Below are positions 10,870 through 21,712 of a DNA stretch of 64,000 nucleotides, piece by piece. This stretch comes from Streptomyces tuirus (lineage in GTDB: Bacteria; Actinomycetota; Actinomycetes; Streptomycetales; Streptomycetaceae), in the NCBI GenBank assembly GCA_018195615.1, contig JAGTPG010000002.1, positions 248,001 through 312,000 of the forward strand, in the 5' to 3' direction. The position numbers and the translations under genes are program-made. The notes beneath the pieces were generated by a model. The model had not been told where the DNA came from. It ran no database searches and saw nothing but the letters and a program-made list of their open reading frames with translations. Each line of letters begins with the position of its first letter. Position 1 is the stretch's first letter.

Positions 10870-11490
10870 CGTCCGACACCGCGCTCGGCTCGGGTGGGGC
10901 CGGCTCGAACGGGACCGGCTCGGGCAGGGCCGCCTGGCACGGGGCCGACCCGAACGGGACCGGATCGGACGGGGCCTCTCGGAGAGGGGCGCCTCGGAGA
11001 GGGGCGCCTCGGATGGGACGGCCTCGGGCAGGGCTGACCCGAACGGGACTCGATCGGACGGGAAGGCCTCGGGCAGGGCCGACCCGGACGGATCGGACGG
11101 GACCGGCTCGGGCAGGGCTGACCCGGACGGCTCGGATGGGACCGGCTCGGGCAGGGCCGTCTCGCACGGGGCTGACCCGAACGGGACCGGATCGGCAGGA
11201 CCGCCTCGTTGCGGATCCCGGCCGACCGGGTCGGCAGAGGGCGGCGCGTCTGCGGCCCTGCCCGCCGAACCGGCCCTGCCCGTTAAGCAGACCCCGCCCG
11301 CCGAACCGGCCCGCCCGTTGAACCCGCCCTGCCCGTTCAACCGGCCCCCTGCCTCACCAGCCCTGCCAGTTCAACCGGCCCCGCCAGATTAACCGGCCCC
11401 GCCTGCCCCACCGACCCTCCCCGTTCAACCAGCCCCGCCCGCCCAACCGACCCCGCCGTTGAACCGGCCGACCCGCCGAACCGGCCCGGG
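10870..11490. repeat. Degenerate tandem-repeat field between convergent genes
   Basis: No gene is supported in this 620-base stretch. From about 10875 to 11215 the plus strand is G-rich and made of shuffled copies of short words such as GGGACCGG, CTCGGGCAGGGC and GACCCGAACGGG, in units of roughly 30-45 bases. From about 11240 to 11490 it is C-rich, with words such as CGGCCCTGCCCG, CCGTTCAACCGG and CCCGCCGAACC. GGGCAGGGCC in the first half is the exact complement of GGCCCTGCCC in the second, so the halves could pair. It may act as a bidirectional terminator. Long frames here are by-products of the repeats. Confidence 0.8.
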
Positions 11491-12464
11491 TCACCAGCGG
11501 CCGGGTGCCGGTCCGGTGATCGGCTCCGACGCCTCGCCGTCCACCCCGACGGGCACGTCCCCGGCGAGCATCACCCGGTGCATGATCCGCGGATGGTCGA
11601 GGTGCGCGGTGTCGCCGGGAGCCAGATGCATCGTGGCGCGGTTGTCCCAGAACGCCACGCTGCCCGGCTCCCAGCGGAACCGGACCGTGTACTCGGGCCG
11701 GACCGCCTGCTCCAGCAGCAGATCCAGGATCGCGCCGCTCTCGGGCCGGGAGAGGCCGGCGATCTGCTCGACGTAGTAGCCGTTGACGTACAGGATCCGC
11801 TCCCCGGTCTCCGGGTGGACCCGCACCAGCGGGTGCAGCGTGGCGACCTGACGGTCCAGCAGGTGGCGGACGTAGGCGTCGTCGCCGGGCCGCGGCTGGT
11901 AGCCGACGCCGAGCCGGTGCTCGGCCCGCAGCCCGTCGGCGAACTCCCGCAGCGGCGCGGAGAGTCCGGCGTACGCCGCAGCCAGGTTCGACCAGGTGGT
12001 GTCGCCGCCGTAGGGCGGAACGGTCTCGGCGCGCAGGATCGTCGCGGCGGGCGGGTCGACACGGGCACCGTGGTCGCAGTGCCAGCCGCGCAGCAAGGTG
12101 TGGCGGCGGCGCCGCAGCCACTCGTCGTGCTCCATGCCGAACCGCCCGCCCAGTTCCAGCCGGTCGGCGGTGGTCTCGATCTCGGGGAAGTCGGGCGGCG
12201 AGGCCTTGCCGCGGCGCGGCAGCACCACCGGCTCTCCGAAGCGGCGCGCGAACGCCACATGGGCGGTGTGGTCCAGCCGCTGCCCCGGAAGAACACCACC
12301 TTCCAGCGCAGCACCGCCGCCCTGATCGCGGCGACCACGGTGTCGTCGAGGTCGGCGGCCAGGTCGACCCCGCTGATCTCGGCGCCGATGTGCCCGGCGA
12401 CCGGCTTCACCTCCACCCCGGCGTCCCGCGCCGCCTGGTCCGTCATCGGACTGTCCGTCGTCAT
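11491..12464 (-). CDS. TauD/TfdA-family 2-oxoglutarate-dependent dioxygenase
   Basis: About 324 residues from ATG 12464. The N-terminal part (VKPVAGHIGAEISGVDLAAD, then KVVFFRG) and the remainder (AFARRFGEPVVLP onward) are in adjacent frames. The break near 12285 is a G run one base short after FFRG. Iron-ligand candidates are the H-x-D of GWHCDHG and the distal His in HPRIMHRVML, followed by the family's Arg region. TauD-type enzymes cleave taurine or related sulfonates, or aryloxy acids, using Fe(II) and 2-oxoglutarate. The substrate is not determined; the convergent flavin monooxygenase fits a sulfonate role but does not prove it. Confidence 0.85.
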
Positions 12465-12623
12465 GAGCGCTCCGCTGGTCGTCGGCGTGTCCTTCCCGAA
12501 GATCGTGACAGCGAACTCCGCCCGGGGCGACACCGCCGCACGAGGCCTGGCCGGCACTCGGTGCGGGGTGCGCTCCGGGAAAACCGGTCGAGACGGACGA
12601 AGCCCGCCGCTAGCCTCCGGCGC

Positions 12624-12789
12624 ATGACCTTGACGGACCTCTCCTCGGGCTTCCGCGACCGGGAACAGCAGCAAGGCGATCGACGACTGGATCGACGCGG
12701 CGGAGCAGGCCTTCCCCGTCGTCCAGGACCGCGGTTTCGAGGCCCAGGCACGCCTGAACACGGAGCTGTTCGCCGGGCCTAGACCCTGA
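12624..12789 (+). pseudogene. Short unrecognised ORF or gene remnant
   Basis: ATG 12624 opens MTLTDLSSGFRDR. After an apparent frame change near 12660 it can be read as KAIDDWIDAAEQAFPVV through NTELFAGPRP, with stop TGA 12787-12789. The sequence looks protein-like (an amphipathic acidic helix) but I do not recognise it. The frame change is not of the one-base-short homopolymer type seen elsewhere, so it may be a true remnant. It overlaps the 3' end of the convergent GH32 gene. It fills most of the 315-base space between the dioxygenase and GH32 genes; nothing else is visible there. Confidence 0.25.
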
Positions 12790-14322
12790 ACTCCCGAATC
12801 ACCGTGTTCCGGAACACCGCCCTGCCGTCCACCGTGAAGAGCGCGAGCCCCGTGTCGACCAGGTACGGGAAGACCGCCGACGAGTGCACGTACCGGCCGT
12901 CGTCCACGAACAGCTCCACGGACGTGCGGTCGACCAGGATGCGCAGGGTCACCGTGCGCCGGGCCGGGTCGAAGGGACTCTTGCTCTCCTGCCACCGGCC
13001 CGACTGGTCGGGGGACACACTGGGGCGGCGGTTGAGGAAGGCGTAGTCGCCGTACACACCGGCGTCGATGTGCCGGACGCCGTCCGGGGAGCGCCGCAGC
13101 TGTACCCCTGCCCCGGTCAGCTGGTCCCAGGTGATCTCGCAGGTCAGTTCGTAGGCGGTGCCCCGGTAGTCGAGGACCCGGGTACCTTGCACCTCCAGGT
13201 CGCCGAGCTCCACCGTGCGGGAGACGTACCGGTCGAGGGCGGCGACCGGCCGGGAGGCCAGATGGTACGTGCCGTCGGCCGCGCGCTTCAGCGTGACCTC
13301 GCGGACGATCGAGTCCGTGCCGTTGAGGCCGTCGCTGTCGATGGTGGGCGTGATGTGGGCGTAGTCCCAGTTGTTCAGCCACCCGATCGCATAGCGCGCC
13401 CGCTCGTCGAGGGTGCCGTTCGCCGTCCGCTTCTCGAAGGTGACCGCCCCGTACCAGTCCCAGCCGTGGTCGAGCCACCGTGGCTCGGTGGCGTCGGCGG
13501 TGAAGGCGCTGCCGTCGAAGGAGCCCGTCCAGTACGCATACGTGTTCGGCAGCCCGGCCCCCTTGCCGTTGGCGCTCACCCCGAGCACCCACTTCACCGT
13601 GCCGTCCGCGGCCCGGATCCGGAACAGGTCGGGGCACTCCAGCACACCGATGCCGCCCTTGACGAAGCCGCTCACGTACCTCCAGGACTTGAGGTCGGCC
13701 GAGTGGTAGAAGCCCACTTTGTCGTTCTCGGCGAGGGTCATCACCCACCGCCCGCGCTCCTCGTCGCGGATCACCTTCGGGTCGCGGAAGTCGCGCACTC
13801 CGGGATTGGGCAGCACCGGCTCGGTGCCGTGCGGCGTGAACGTACGGCCGCCGTCCGTGGAGTAGTACAGGTACTGCGCCTGGTCGGACGGACCGTCGTG
13901 CGGGGACATCGTGGCCAGCACGACGACCGCGCCCGCCCCGAAGCCGGCGGTGTTCTCCGTGTCGACCACCGCCGAGCCCGACCAGACGTCGCCGTTGGGG
14001 TGGTGTCCTTGGGCACGGCGATCCCCCGGTCGGTGAAGGACACCAGGTCGGTGCTGGTGGCCAGGCGCCAGGCGGTGCCGATCGCGCCGGACAGGTAGTC
14101 GGCGTTGTACAGGTAGTAGTAGTGGTACTCGCCGTCGATCCACACCGGGCGCTGCGGGTCGTTCTTCCACTGGTCCGGGACCGTGAAGTGGTACGTGGCG
14201 CGGTAGCTCGCGCGAGCGGGCCTCGGCCGGGCCACGGCCGGTCCCGCCGTCGCGGGCAGCAACGCGCCGGCGGCTCCCACGGCCGACCCGGCGAACAGCG
14301 CTCTCCTGGTGATGTCGCCCAT
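12779..14322 (-). CDS. Secreted GH32 fructan hydrolase (levanase/exo-inulinase type)
   Basis: About 514 residues from ATG 14322, which has a good purine-rich ribosome-binding site. The N-terminus has a twin-arginine-like signal (DITRRALFAG, hydrophobic core, PAVARP). The GH32 catalytic residues are all present: nucleophile Asp in the NDP motif (DQWKNDPQRPVW), transition-state Asp in FRDPKV, and acid/base Glu in ECPDLF. A beta-sandwich C-terminal domain follows, ending FRNTVIREFRV. One frameshift near 14005 (C run one base short) separates the first 105 residues. It is divergent from the sugar-transport operon and shares its operator-like sites, so it probably breaks down extracellular levan or inulin. 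Confidence 0.9.
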
Positions 14323-14377
14323 CACACCTCGTTCCTCTCGTCGGAAACGGCGGCTCATGTGCATCAGGACTCTGAGA

Positions 14378-14393
14378 CCTAACTCGTTAAAGG
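14378..14393. promoter_or_regulatory. Operator-like site 1 (GH32 promoter side)
   Basis: CCTAACTCGTTAAAGG contains the perfect dyad TAAC-TC-GTTA with a central CG, the usual form of LacI-family operators. On the minus strand it lies 3' of a TTGACC hexamer, where it would cover the promoter of the secreted GH32 gene. The CCTAACTCG word recurs in inverted orientation at 14460-14475. Confidence 0.55.
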
Positions 14394-14411
14394 TCAACCG
14401 GTCGCACGCCC

Positions 14412-14440
14412 TTGACACACCTGCGCGACCCTCACATCAT
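14412..14440 (+). promoter_or_regulatory. Candidate vegetative promoter of the sugar-transport operon
   Basis: TTGACA at 14412-14417 and CATCAT at 14435-14440 are separated by 17 bases, the spacing expected for an HrdB-type promoter, and lie about 43 bases before the binding-protein ATG. The -35 box is perfect; the -10 box is weak. Confidence 0.5.
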
Positions 14441-14459
14441 CTGGGGCATCAGACCTCAA

Positions 14460-14475
14460 CTAACACGAGTTAGGC
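14460..14475. promoter_or_regulatory. Operator-like site 2 (transport-operon side)
   Basis: CTAACACGAGTTAG is a perfect inverted repeat of CTAAC around four bases, and its complement contains CCTAACTCG as in site 1. It lies about 20 bases downstream of the candidate -10 box and just upstream of ATG 14483, where a bound repressor would block transcription. The LacI regulator at the end of the operon is the natural candidate to bind it. Confidence 0.55.
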
Positions 14476-14482
14476 TCGCACG

Positions 14483-15891
14483 ATGACCGACTCGCACCTC
14501 ACCCGCCGCACACTGCTGCGGTACGGCGCCTACGGCGCGGGGGCCGCCGCCCTGGGCGGTACCGCCGCGAGCTGGGACCGGCTCACCGGAGCCGACATCC
14601 CCGGCCGCGACGACGGCTCCCTCGTCGTCGCCACGCTGGGCCCCGCCTACGGCCCGGAGGCCATCCGCACACTCCGCGAGGGCTTCCGCGAGCTGCACCC
14701 CGACATCAAGCTCCAGATCAACGCGGTGCAGGCCGTGGACTGGTCGGACTTCTTCGCCAAGATCCTCACGCAGGTGGCGGCGGGCACCGCCCCCGACCTG
14801 GTGTACGTGGCCACCGAGGGCGTGCAGCTGTTCGCTCAGCGGCTCGGCGTGGCCCTGGACAGGTGGGTGCGGCGGGACGCGGCCGAGCTGAAGGAGTACT
14901 TCGCCGACGTCCACCCGTCGCTGGTGGAGTCGATGATGTACGAGGGCAGCCTCTACCAGCTGCCGGTGGAGTTCAACGCGGCCGACATGTACCTCAACCG
15001 GCAGGTGCTGCGACGGGCCGGGGCGCAGTACCCGCCGGCCGACTGGACCCGTGACGACTTCACGGCGCTGCTGCGGGACATGAAGCAGGCGAGCGGCTCC
15101 CGCTTCACGCCGTACTTCTGGACCAACCGGCTGTGGGGCGGTGTGGTGCCGTGGCTGTTCGCGAACGGCACCAACCTGCTCACGGAGTCCAAGGCACCCG
15201 GTGGGTCCTGGCTGTGGGACTCCTTCTACCCGGCCGACCAGCGCAAGGGCCGTGGCGGCGGCTTCCGCTGGACGACGCCGCAGGCCACGCACGAGCGGGT
15301 GGAGGAGGTCTACGACTACCTCGCCTCCCTGGTCCAGGACGGTCTGTGCACCCGGCCCGAGGGCGGCAACGGGCAGAACCTCATCGGTGTGTTCTCCACC
15401 GGCCGGGTCGGTGTCACACCGGCGGGCGGCTTCTGGGCGGGCGGACTGCACCTGGCGGGCATGCGGCGGGACGGCTTCGACGTGCAGTACTTCCCGCGCT
15501 GGCGCACCCAGCGCATGCAGTACGGCGCCGCGGGCTACGCGCTGCTGCGCACCTCCAAGAGGCAGGAGGAGGCCTGGGAGTTCATCAAGTACGCGGCCCG
15601 CAAGGACACCCTGACGCGGCTGTTCACGACGAACCAGACCACCCCGGCCCGCCGCTCGATGCTGACCGCCGGCCGGTACGAGGAGTCCGGCCCGGCGCAC
15701 TGGCCGGTCTTCTACGACACCCTCGACCGCTTCCCCGACACGGGACCGATCCCGGCCCGCCGCAGGTCGCCGAGGTCGAGCAGTTGCTGCTCAAGCACAC
15801 CGGTACGGCCCTGGCCTCCCCGCGCTCGGTGCGTCCCGCGCTGCGCCGGCTGCAGGGCGATCTGGAGAAGGCCATGGAGCGTGACGTATGA
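14483..15891 (+). CDS. Sugar ABC transporter substrate-binding protein (Tat-type)
   Basis: About 469 residues. The N-terminus HLTRRTLLRYGAYGAG is a twin-arginine signal with no lipobox cysteine. The body is a family 1 extracellular solute-binding protein (GFRELHPDIKLQINAVQAVD near residue 75, then VAAGTAPDLVYVATEG). A frameshift near 15757 (C run one base short) precedes the last 45 residues (AEVEQLLLKHTG onward). The stop overlaps the first permease ATG (ATGA). Together with the two permeases and the GH32 enzymes it probably imports fructo-oligosaccharides or sucrose (inference from context). Confidence 0.87.
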
Positions 15892-16843
15892 CGAACACCC
15901 AGATACCGCCCGCGCGAGCCGACCGGCCCGCAGCGCCTTCGGCCCCGGCTCCGAAGCGCCCCTCGGCCCGTGACCGTGGCACGCGGCTGCTGGCCACCCT
16001 CTTCCTGGCCCGACGATCGTCGGCATCGTCGTGTTCACGGTCGTGCCCATCGTGGGCTCGGTGGTTCTCAGCCTCTTCCACTGGAACGTGATCGACTCGC
16101 CGAGTTACGCCGGGCTCTCCAACTACGGGGAGGTCTTCGGCGACGAGACCGTGCTGGTGTCCTTCCGCAACACCCTCGTCTTCATGGTGTTGGCGGTGGC
16201 CCTGCAACTGTTCGTCGCGCTGGCACTGGCGCTGACGCTGAACGGGCGGATGCCCGTCTGGCTGCGGTCGGTGTTCCGCTCGGCGTTCTTCTTCCCGCTG
16301 GTGCTGTCCGCCGCGTCGATCTCGGTGGTGATGAAGTACCTGTTCAACCAGGACTTCGGGGTGATCAACTGGCTGCTGGGCTTCGTCGGGATCGCGCCGG
16401 TGCCGTGGCTGACGTCGGAGAACGCCGCGATGGCGACCGTGGTCCTGGTCTACGTCTGGCAGCAGTTCGGCTTCTCGTTCCTGCTGTTCGTGGGCGGTCT
16501 GAACAACATCCCGAAGGAGATCCACGAGGCCGCCGCCCTGGACGGCGCCACGGGTCTGCGCAAGCACCTCACGGTCACCCTGCCGCTGCTGTCGCCGACG
16601 CTGCTGGTCGCGTCGGTGGTCGGCATCATCAACGCGCTGCAGGTCTTCGAGCAGCCGTACGTCCTCACGAACGGCGGTCCCGGCGACTCCACCCGCACGG
16701 TCGTGATGGTGATCTACGAGACCGCGTTCGAGCAGCTCCGCTTCGGTGAGGCGTCCGCGGTGGGCGTACTGCTGTTCGTGCTGATCATGGCGGTCACGGC
16801 CCTCCAGTTCCGGCTCAGCCGGCGTTTCGTCCACTACCAGTGA
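15888..16843 (+). CDS. Sugar ABC transporter permease (MalF/UgpA-like)
   Basis: About 318 residues, six transmembrane segments. The first 41 residues (MTNTQIPPARADRP to TRLLATLFLA) are one frame away from the rest (TIVGIVVFTVVPIVGSVV onward); the break near 16010 is a C run one base short. The cytoplasmic EAA loop is clear: EIHEAAALDGATGLRKHLTV. The stop and the next gene's GTG overlap. No ATPase gene is in the operon; in Streptomyces the shared ATPase MsiK usually energises such transporters. Confidence 0.87.
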
Positions 16844-17711
16844 GCCGGGTGAGTCCCTTGAGCCAAGCAACCCTGTCCTTCAGCCGTGCGCGCCACGGGC
16901 TGGCGCCCTGGGCGCGGATCGCCGGGCTGACGGTGTGCGCGCTGCTGACCCTCGGCCCGGTGGTGTGGACCGTGTCCACCTCGCTGCGCACACCCGCCGA
17001 GGCGTTCAACCTGCCGCCGCAGCTCATCCCCTCCAACCCGTCCACCGAGGCCTACCGGGGGTGTTCGACCAGATCGACGTCTGGCTGCTGGCGTTGAACT
17101 CCACCCTGGTCACGGGCCTGATCGCGGTCGGGCAAATGATCACGGCCGGGCTTGCCGGATACGCCTTCGCCCGGCTGGAGTTCCGTTTCAAGAAGCCGCT
17201 GTTCGGCCTGGTCCTGGCGACGATGATGGTGCCGTTGCAGGTCACCATCGTGCCGGTGTTCCTGGTGCTGAAGTCGATGAGTCTGACCGACACCCTGCTC
17301 GGGCTGATCATCCCGGCGTTCCCGACCGCGTTCGGAACGTTCCTGATGCGGCAGTACTTCCTGGGCATGCCCAAGGACCTGGGCGAGGCGGCGATGCTGG
17401 ACGGTGCCGGGCCCTGGCGGACCTTCCGGTCCGTGTACGCCCCGCTGGCGGCGCCCGGCCTCGCGATCGTCGGCGTCCTGGCCTTCAATTACCACTGGAA
17501 CGAGTTCTTCCGCCCGCTGATCCTCGAGACGTCGGGCCAGAACTACACGTTGCCGCTGGGTCTGGTCTCCCTTCAGGGCAACCTCGGCACCGGCTCCATC
17601 TCGGTGGTGCTCGCCGGTGTCGTCCTCTCGATGATCCCCGCCGTCGCCGTGTTCGTCGTCGGCCAGCGCCCTCTGCGTGAGGGCATCACGTCCGCAGGAG
17701 TCAACCGTTGA
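16840..17711 (+). CDS. Sugar ABC transporter permease (MalG/UgpE-like)
   Basis: About 290 residues from GTG 16840. The N-terminal part to PSTEAYRG and the remainder from [15 protein letters not shown] are in adjacent frames; the break near 17057 is a G run one base short. The EAA loop is present: [19 protein letters not shown]. The last helices and the [11 protein letters not shown] tail are typical of the MalG side. Coupled to the following GH32 gene by a TTGA overlap. Confidence 0.87.
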
Positions 17712-19089
17712 GCCTCGCCGCTCCCCCGCACGATCCGCACGCCCCGCGCTTCCGGGTCCGCCCGCCCGCCAACTGGATGAACGACCCCAACGGCCCCTTC
17801 CGCTGGCGCGGCCGCTACCACCTGTTCTACCAGCACAACCCCGAGGCGCCGGTGCACGCGAACGTCCACTGGGGCACGCCTCCAGCCCCGACCTCGCCCG
17901 CTGGGAGCACCATCCGATCGCGCTCACCCCGACACCGGGCGGCCCGGACGAGGCGGGCTGCTGGTCGGGCTGCGTGGTCGACGACGAGGGCGTGCCCACG
18001 GCCGTCTACACCGGGGTCGACCGTGACCACGCCGGGCTCGGCACCATCTGCCTGGCACGGGCGGCGGACCCGGACGACGCCACGCTCACCGAGTGGAAGC
18101 CCCTGCCCACGCCGGTGCTGACGGGCCCGCCCGAGGGCCTGGGCGTGGTGATGTTCCGCGACCCGTTCGTGTTCCGGCACGACGGCAGGCGCTGGGCCTT
18201 GGTCGGCGCCGGGCACGCCGACGGTACGCCGTCCGTCCTGCTGTACGACTGCGACGACCTGACCGACTGGCGCTTCCAGGGTGTACTCCTGGACGGCCGG
18301 GACGCTGCCGCCAAGGCGGCGTTCGGCGACCGGGCGACCGGCTGGGAGTGCCCCCAGCTGTACGCGACGCGGGGCGGCGAGTGGGTGCTGGTGGTGTCCC
18401 TGTGGGACGGCCACCCGTGGACCACCGGCTATCTGACGGGTCGTCTCGACACCGACCTGCGCTTCGGCGCACGGACGGGTGGCCTGCTGGACCACGGACG
18501 TGACTTCTACGCGCCCGCCGTCCTCCAGGAGCCGGACCGGGCCCTGATGTGGGGCTGGTCGTGGGAGGCCCGGGAGCAGGGCGAGGCCGACTGGGCCGGC
18601 GTCCTGACGGCGCCCCGAGTCGTCGACGTCCACCCGGACGGGGCGCTGCGTGTGACCCCGGCGCCGGAGCTGTACCGGCTGCACGCCCCGGAGCCGTTCG
18701 TCATCGCCCCGGGCCGGGCCGCGCTCCCGGCTGCCTACGACCTGACCGTCAGCGCCCGTGACCGCACCACCGTGAGTCTGCTGCGGTCGGCCTCGGGCGC
18801 CGGGCTGACGGTCCGGCTGGACCCGGCCGAGGGCACCGTGACACTCGACCGGGGCGACTGGCCCCGCAAGGACGCCGAGGCGGCGACGCCGGTCGTGGTC
18901 CATGTGCCGCCGCACGAGGAGCTCACGGTGCGCGTCCTCGCCGACGGTTCGCTGTACGAGCTGTTCGTCGAGGACCGGGCCACGGTCACCGAGCGTGTTT
19001 ACCAACGCCCCGAGGACACGAGGGAGTTGGGTGTGACGTCCGGTGCGGCCGTCACCGGATGGGAGCTGGTCCCACCGACGCGCGGCTGA
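17708..19089 (+). CDS. Cytoplasmic GH32 beta-fructosidase (sucrase type)
   Basis: About 460 residues starting at TTG 17708, which overlaps the permease stop. All GH32 motifs are visible: [10 protein letters not shown] with the nucleophile Asp near residue 25, FRDPFVF with the stabilising Asp near 155, and WECPQLY with the acid/base Glu near 212. There is no signal peptide, so it acts on imported fructosides. A frameshift near 17878 (G run one base short) splits HWG from [14 protein letters not shown]. It completes the scheme: secreted GH32 degrades fructan, the transporter imports products, this enzyme splits them. Its 3' end overlaps the convergent LacI gene by 38 bases. Confidence 0.88.
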
Positions 19090-20133
19090 TCACCGGACAG
19101 GCCAGACGGCGCACCGTGGCGGGCGGCGTCCGGCCGGTGGCGATGGAGTCGAGGAGGAGCCGCGCGGCGGCCTCGCCCATCGCCCGGTGGGGCAGGGCGA
19201 CGGTGGTCAGGGGCGGCGCGAGGTACTCGGCCATGTGCTCCTGGTCGTCGTAGCCCACCACCGACAACTCGCCGGGTACGGCGATCCCGAGCCGGGTCAC
19301 GGCGTGCAGGACGCCCGCCGCGACCCGGTCGTTGTAGCTGAAGATCCCGGTGGGCCGGCGGTCGGCCGGGGTGCCCTCGAGGAGCCGGACGGCGCCCTCG
19401 TAGCCGCCGGAGATCTCTCCGCCGGTCCGTACGACCCAGTCCCTTGGCACGGTGATGCCCTCGGCGCGCAGCGCGTCGCGGAAGCCGCGCAGCCGCTCCA
19501 CCGAGGCGATGTCCTCCTGCCCGCCGACGAGCGCGACCCGCCGGTGCCCCTGCTCCAGCAGCAGCCGTGCCGCCGTCCTGCCGCCGGCGCGCTCGGCGGG
19601 GATGACGGCGGGCAGCGAGTCGTCCTCGGGCAGGCAGTTGGCCAGCACGGAGTGGGTGCGGTGCAGGCCCTCGGGACCCGGACACGGCGCAGGGACATGG
19701 CCGCGTAGATGATGCCGTCGACGCGCCGGTCGAGGAGTTCGGCGACCGCCGCGTCCTCCTTGGCCGGGTCGCCGCCGGAGTCGACGGTGAGGACGAGGTG
19801 CTCGCCTGCCCAGGCGGTGTCCATGGCGCCGCGCAGCAGCCGCCCGGCGAAGGGTGAGGAGGCGATCTCGTCGGTGACCAGGCCGATCACGGCCGTGCGG
19901 CTGCGGCGCAGGCCGCGGGCGACGGGGTCGGGCCGGTAGCCGAGCCGGGCGGCGGCCTCCCGGATGCGCTCCTGGGTGGCGGGTGAGAGGTTCCCCTCGG
20001 CCCGGCCGTTGAAGACGAACGACACGGCGGTGTGCGACACGCCGGCGAGCCGGGCGACGTCCCGCGAGGTGGGACGTCCCGATCCCGTCGCCTGCTTCCG
20101 CTCAGCGCTGTCCATGCCGTCCGCCGTCCTCAT
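19052..20133 (-). CDS. LacI-family transcriptional repressor of the fructan locus
   Basis: About 360 residues from ATG 20133 (MRTADGMDSAERK), chosen for the GGGTGGGGG just upstream; ATG 20115 is an alternative. The N-terminal HTH reads TSRDVARLAGVSHTAVSFVFNG with the hinge helix LSPATQERIREAAARLGY. The periplasmic-binding-like sensor domain follows (AVIGLVTDEI, then VAAGVLHAVTRLGIAVPGEL). A frameshift near 19670 (G run one base short) lies between MSLRRVRVP and LANCLPEDD. Position at the end of the operon and the paired operator-like sites at 14378-14475 make it the likely sugar-responsive repressor. Confidence 0.87.
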
Positions 20134-20223
20134 CCCCCACCCGTCCGGTTGATCATTGCTCACCCTATCCGTGACGCTGGAGGGACGACACAGTCGCACG
20201 CGCAGTCAACGGAAGGGCCGACC

Positions 20224-21054
20224 GTGATCAGCATTCCGACGCACACGCTCAACGACGGCACGACGCTCCCGGCGCTCGGTCTGGGCACCTGGCCGATGGA
20301 CGACGCGGAGGCGGAACGGGCGGTGGCCGGCGCTCTGGACCTGGGCTACCGCCTGATCGACACGGCGGCGAACTACCGCAACGAGACGGGGGTCGGCCGT
20401 GGCGTGGCCGCCGGCGGGGTGCCGCGGCAGGAGATCGTCGTGACGACGAAGCTTCCCGGCCGGCACCACGGCTACGAGGAGACGCTCACCTCCTTCGAGG
20501 AGTCCCGGGCCCGTCTGGGCCTCGAGTACGTCGACCTGTACCTGATCCACTGGCCGCTGCCGCGCGTGGACCGGTACGTCGACTCGTGGAAGGCCATGAT
20601 CAAGCTGCGCGAGGACGGGCTCGTCCGGTCGATCGGCGTCTCGAACTTCACGCCCGCGCACATCGAGCGGCTGGAGAAGGAGACCGGAGTACTGCCCTCG
20701 GTCAACCAGATCGAACTGCACCCCTACCTGCCCCAGCACGACCTGCGTGCCTTCCACGCGGACAAGGGCGTCCGCACCGAGAGCTGGAGCCCCCTGGGAC
20801 GGGGCACGCCGCTGCTGGAGGACCCGACGGTGGCGCGGATCGCCGAGGCGCACGGGGTGACACCCGGGCAGGTCGTCCTGCGCTGGCACACACAGCTGGG
20901 CGCGGTGCCCATCCCGAAGTCGGCGAGCCCCGGGCGGCAGCGCGCGAACCTCGACGTCTTCGGCTTCGAACTGGACGCCGACGAGATGCGGGCCGTCGCC
21001 GACCGGGCGCCCCGGCGGGTCGGCGGGGACCCCGAGGTGCACGAGGAGTTCTGA
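20224..21054 (+). CDS. Aldo/keto reductase
   Basis: 276 residues from GTG 20224 ([13 protein letters not shown]), preceded by GGAAGG. Catalytic tetrad: Asp and Tyr in DTAANYRNE, Lys in VVTTKLPG, and His in LIHWPLP. The NADP-binding tail has [20 protein letters not shown] soluble NADPH-dependent carbonyl reductase of the AKR5 type, often annotated as a 2,5-diketogluconate reductase. It is divergent from the LacI gene and 38 bases upstream of the phosphoesterase gene, with no clear functional link to either. Confidence 0.9.
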   Translation: MISIPTHTLNDGTTLPALGLGTWPMDDAEAERAVAGALDLGYRLIDTAANYRNETGVGRGVAAGGVPRQEIVVTTKLPGRHHGYEETLTSFEESRARLGLEYVDLYLIHWPLPRVDRYVDSWKAMIKLREDGLVRSIGVSNFTPAHIERLEKETGVLPSVNQIELHPYLPQHDLRAFHADKGVRTESWSPLGRGTPLLEDPTVARIAEAHGVTPGQVVLRWHTQLGAVPIPKSASPGRQRANLDVFGFELDADEMRAVADRAPRRVGGDPEVHEEF

Positions 21055-21092
21055 CGGGTACCCGGGGCCCGCGAGGCAGGAAGGAGCCGCAC

Positions 21093-21706
21093 GTGGCTGA
21101 GCGGGACCGGCTGCGGGACTACCGCGGCAAACGCGACTTCGACCGGACCGGCGAGCCGGAGGGCAGCGGGGCACCCTCCGGGGACGAGCCGCGGTTCGTG
21201 GTGCAGATCCACGACGCGAGCACCATGCACTTCGACTTCCGGTTGCAGGTGGACGACGTCCTGAAGTCCTGGTCGATCCCCAAGGGCCCCTCGGCGGATC
21301 CGAAGGACAAGCGGCTGGCCGTGCCCACGGAGGACCATCCGTTGGAGTACGAGGAGTTCGAGGGCGTGATCCCCGCGGCGAGTACGGCGGCGGCACGGTG
21401 ATCGTCTGGGACCACGGCACGTACGAGCCGCTGAGCCACGACCGCGAGGGCCGGCCCGTGGACTTCGCCGAGTCGCTGGAGCGCGGGCACGCCACGTTCC
21501 GGCTGAGCGGGGCGAAACTGCACGGCGAATACGCCCTCACCCGGTTCCGCGGCGGGCGGAGCGGCGACGGCGAGGAAGCCTGGCTGCTCGTGAAGCGCGC
21601 CGGAGGGCGTGCCCGTGCGCACGGGGCGCCCGATCCGCGCCGGGCGCGGTCGGCCAAGTCCGGCCGCACCCTCGCTCAGGTCGCCTCGCACGCCGCCGGG
21701 GAGTGA
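21093..21706 (+). CDS. LigD-type 3'-phosphoesterase domain protein
   Basis: About 204 residues from GTG 21093 after a GGAAGGAG ribosome-binding site. The 3'-phosphoesterase motif is intact: [13 protein letters not shown] (two His, Asp, Arg), SWSIPKGPS, the His of [12 protein letters not shown], and WDHGTYEP. A frameshift near 21378 (GG one base short) splits VIP from EYGGGTVIV. In LigD this domain trims 3' ends before ligation in bacterial end joining; Streptomyces often encodes it as a separate protein next to an ATP-dependent ligase. The ligase gene starts 6 bases downstream but is destroyed by the mobile element, so this enzyme has lost its cis partner. Confidence 0.88.
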
Positions 21707-21712
21707 GCGGCG

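Noticed and set aside
10652..11340. Long overlapping ORFs on both strands with Gly/Arg/Pro-rich repeats
   Set aside because: They are produced by degenerate GC-rich repeats, have no ribosome-binding site or recognisable domain, and are open in several frames at once.
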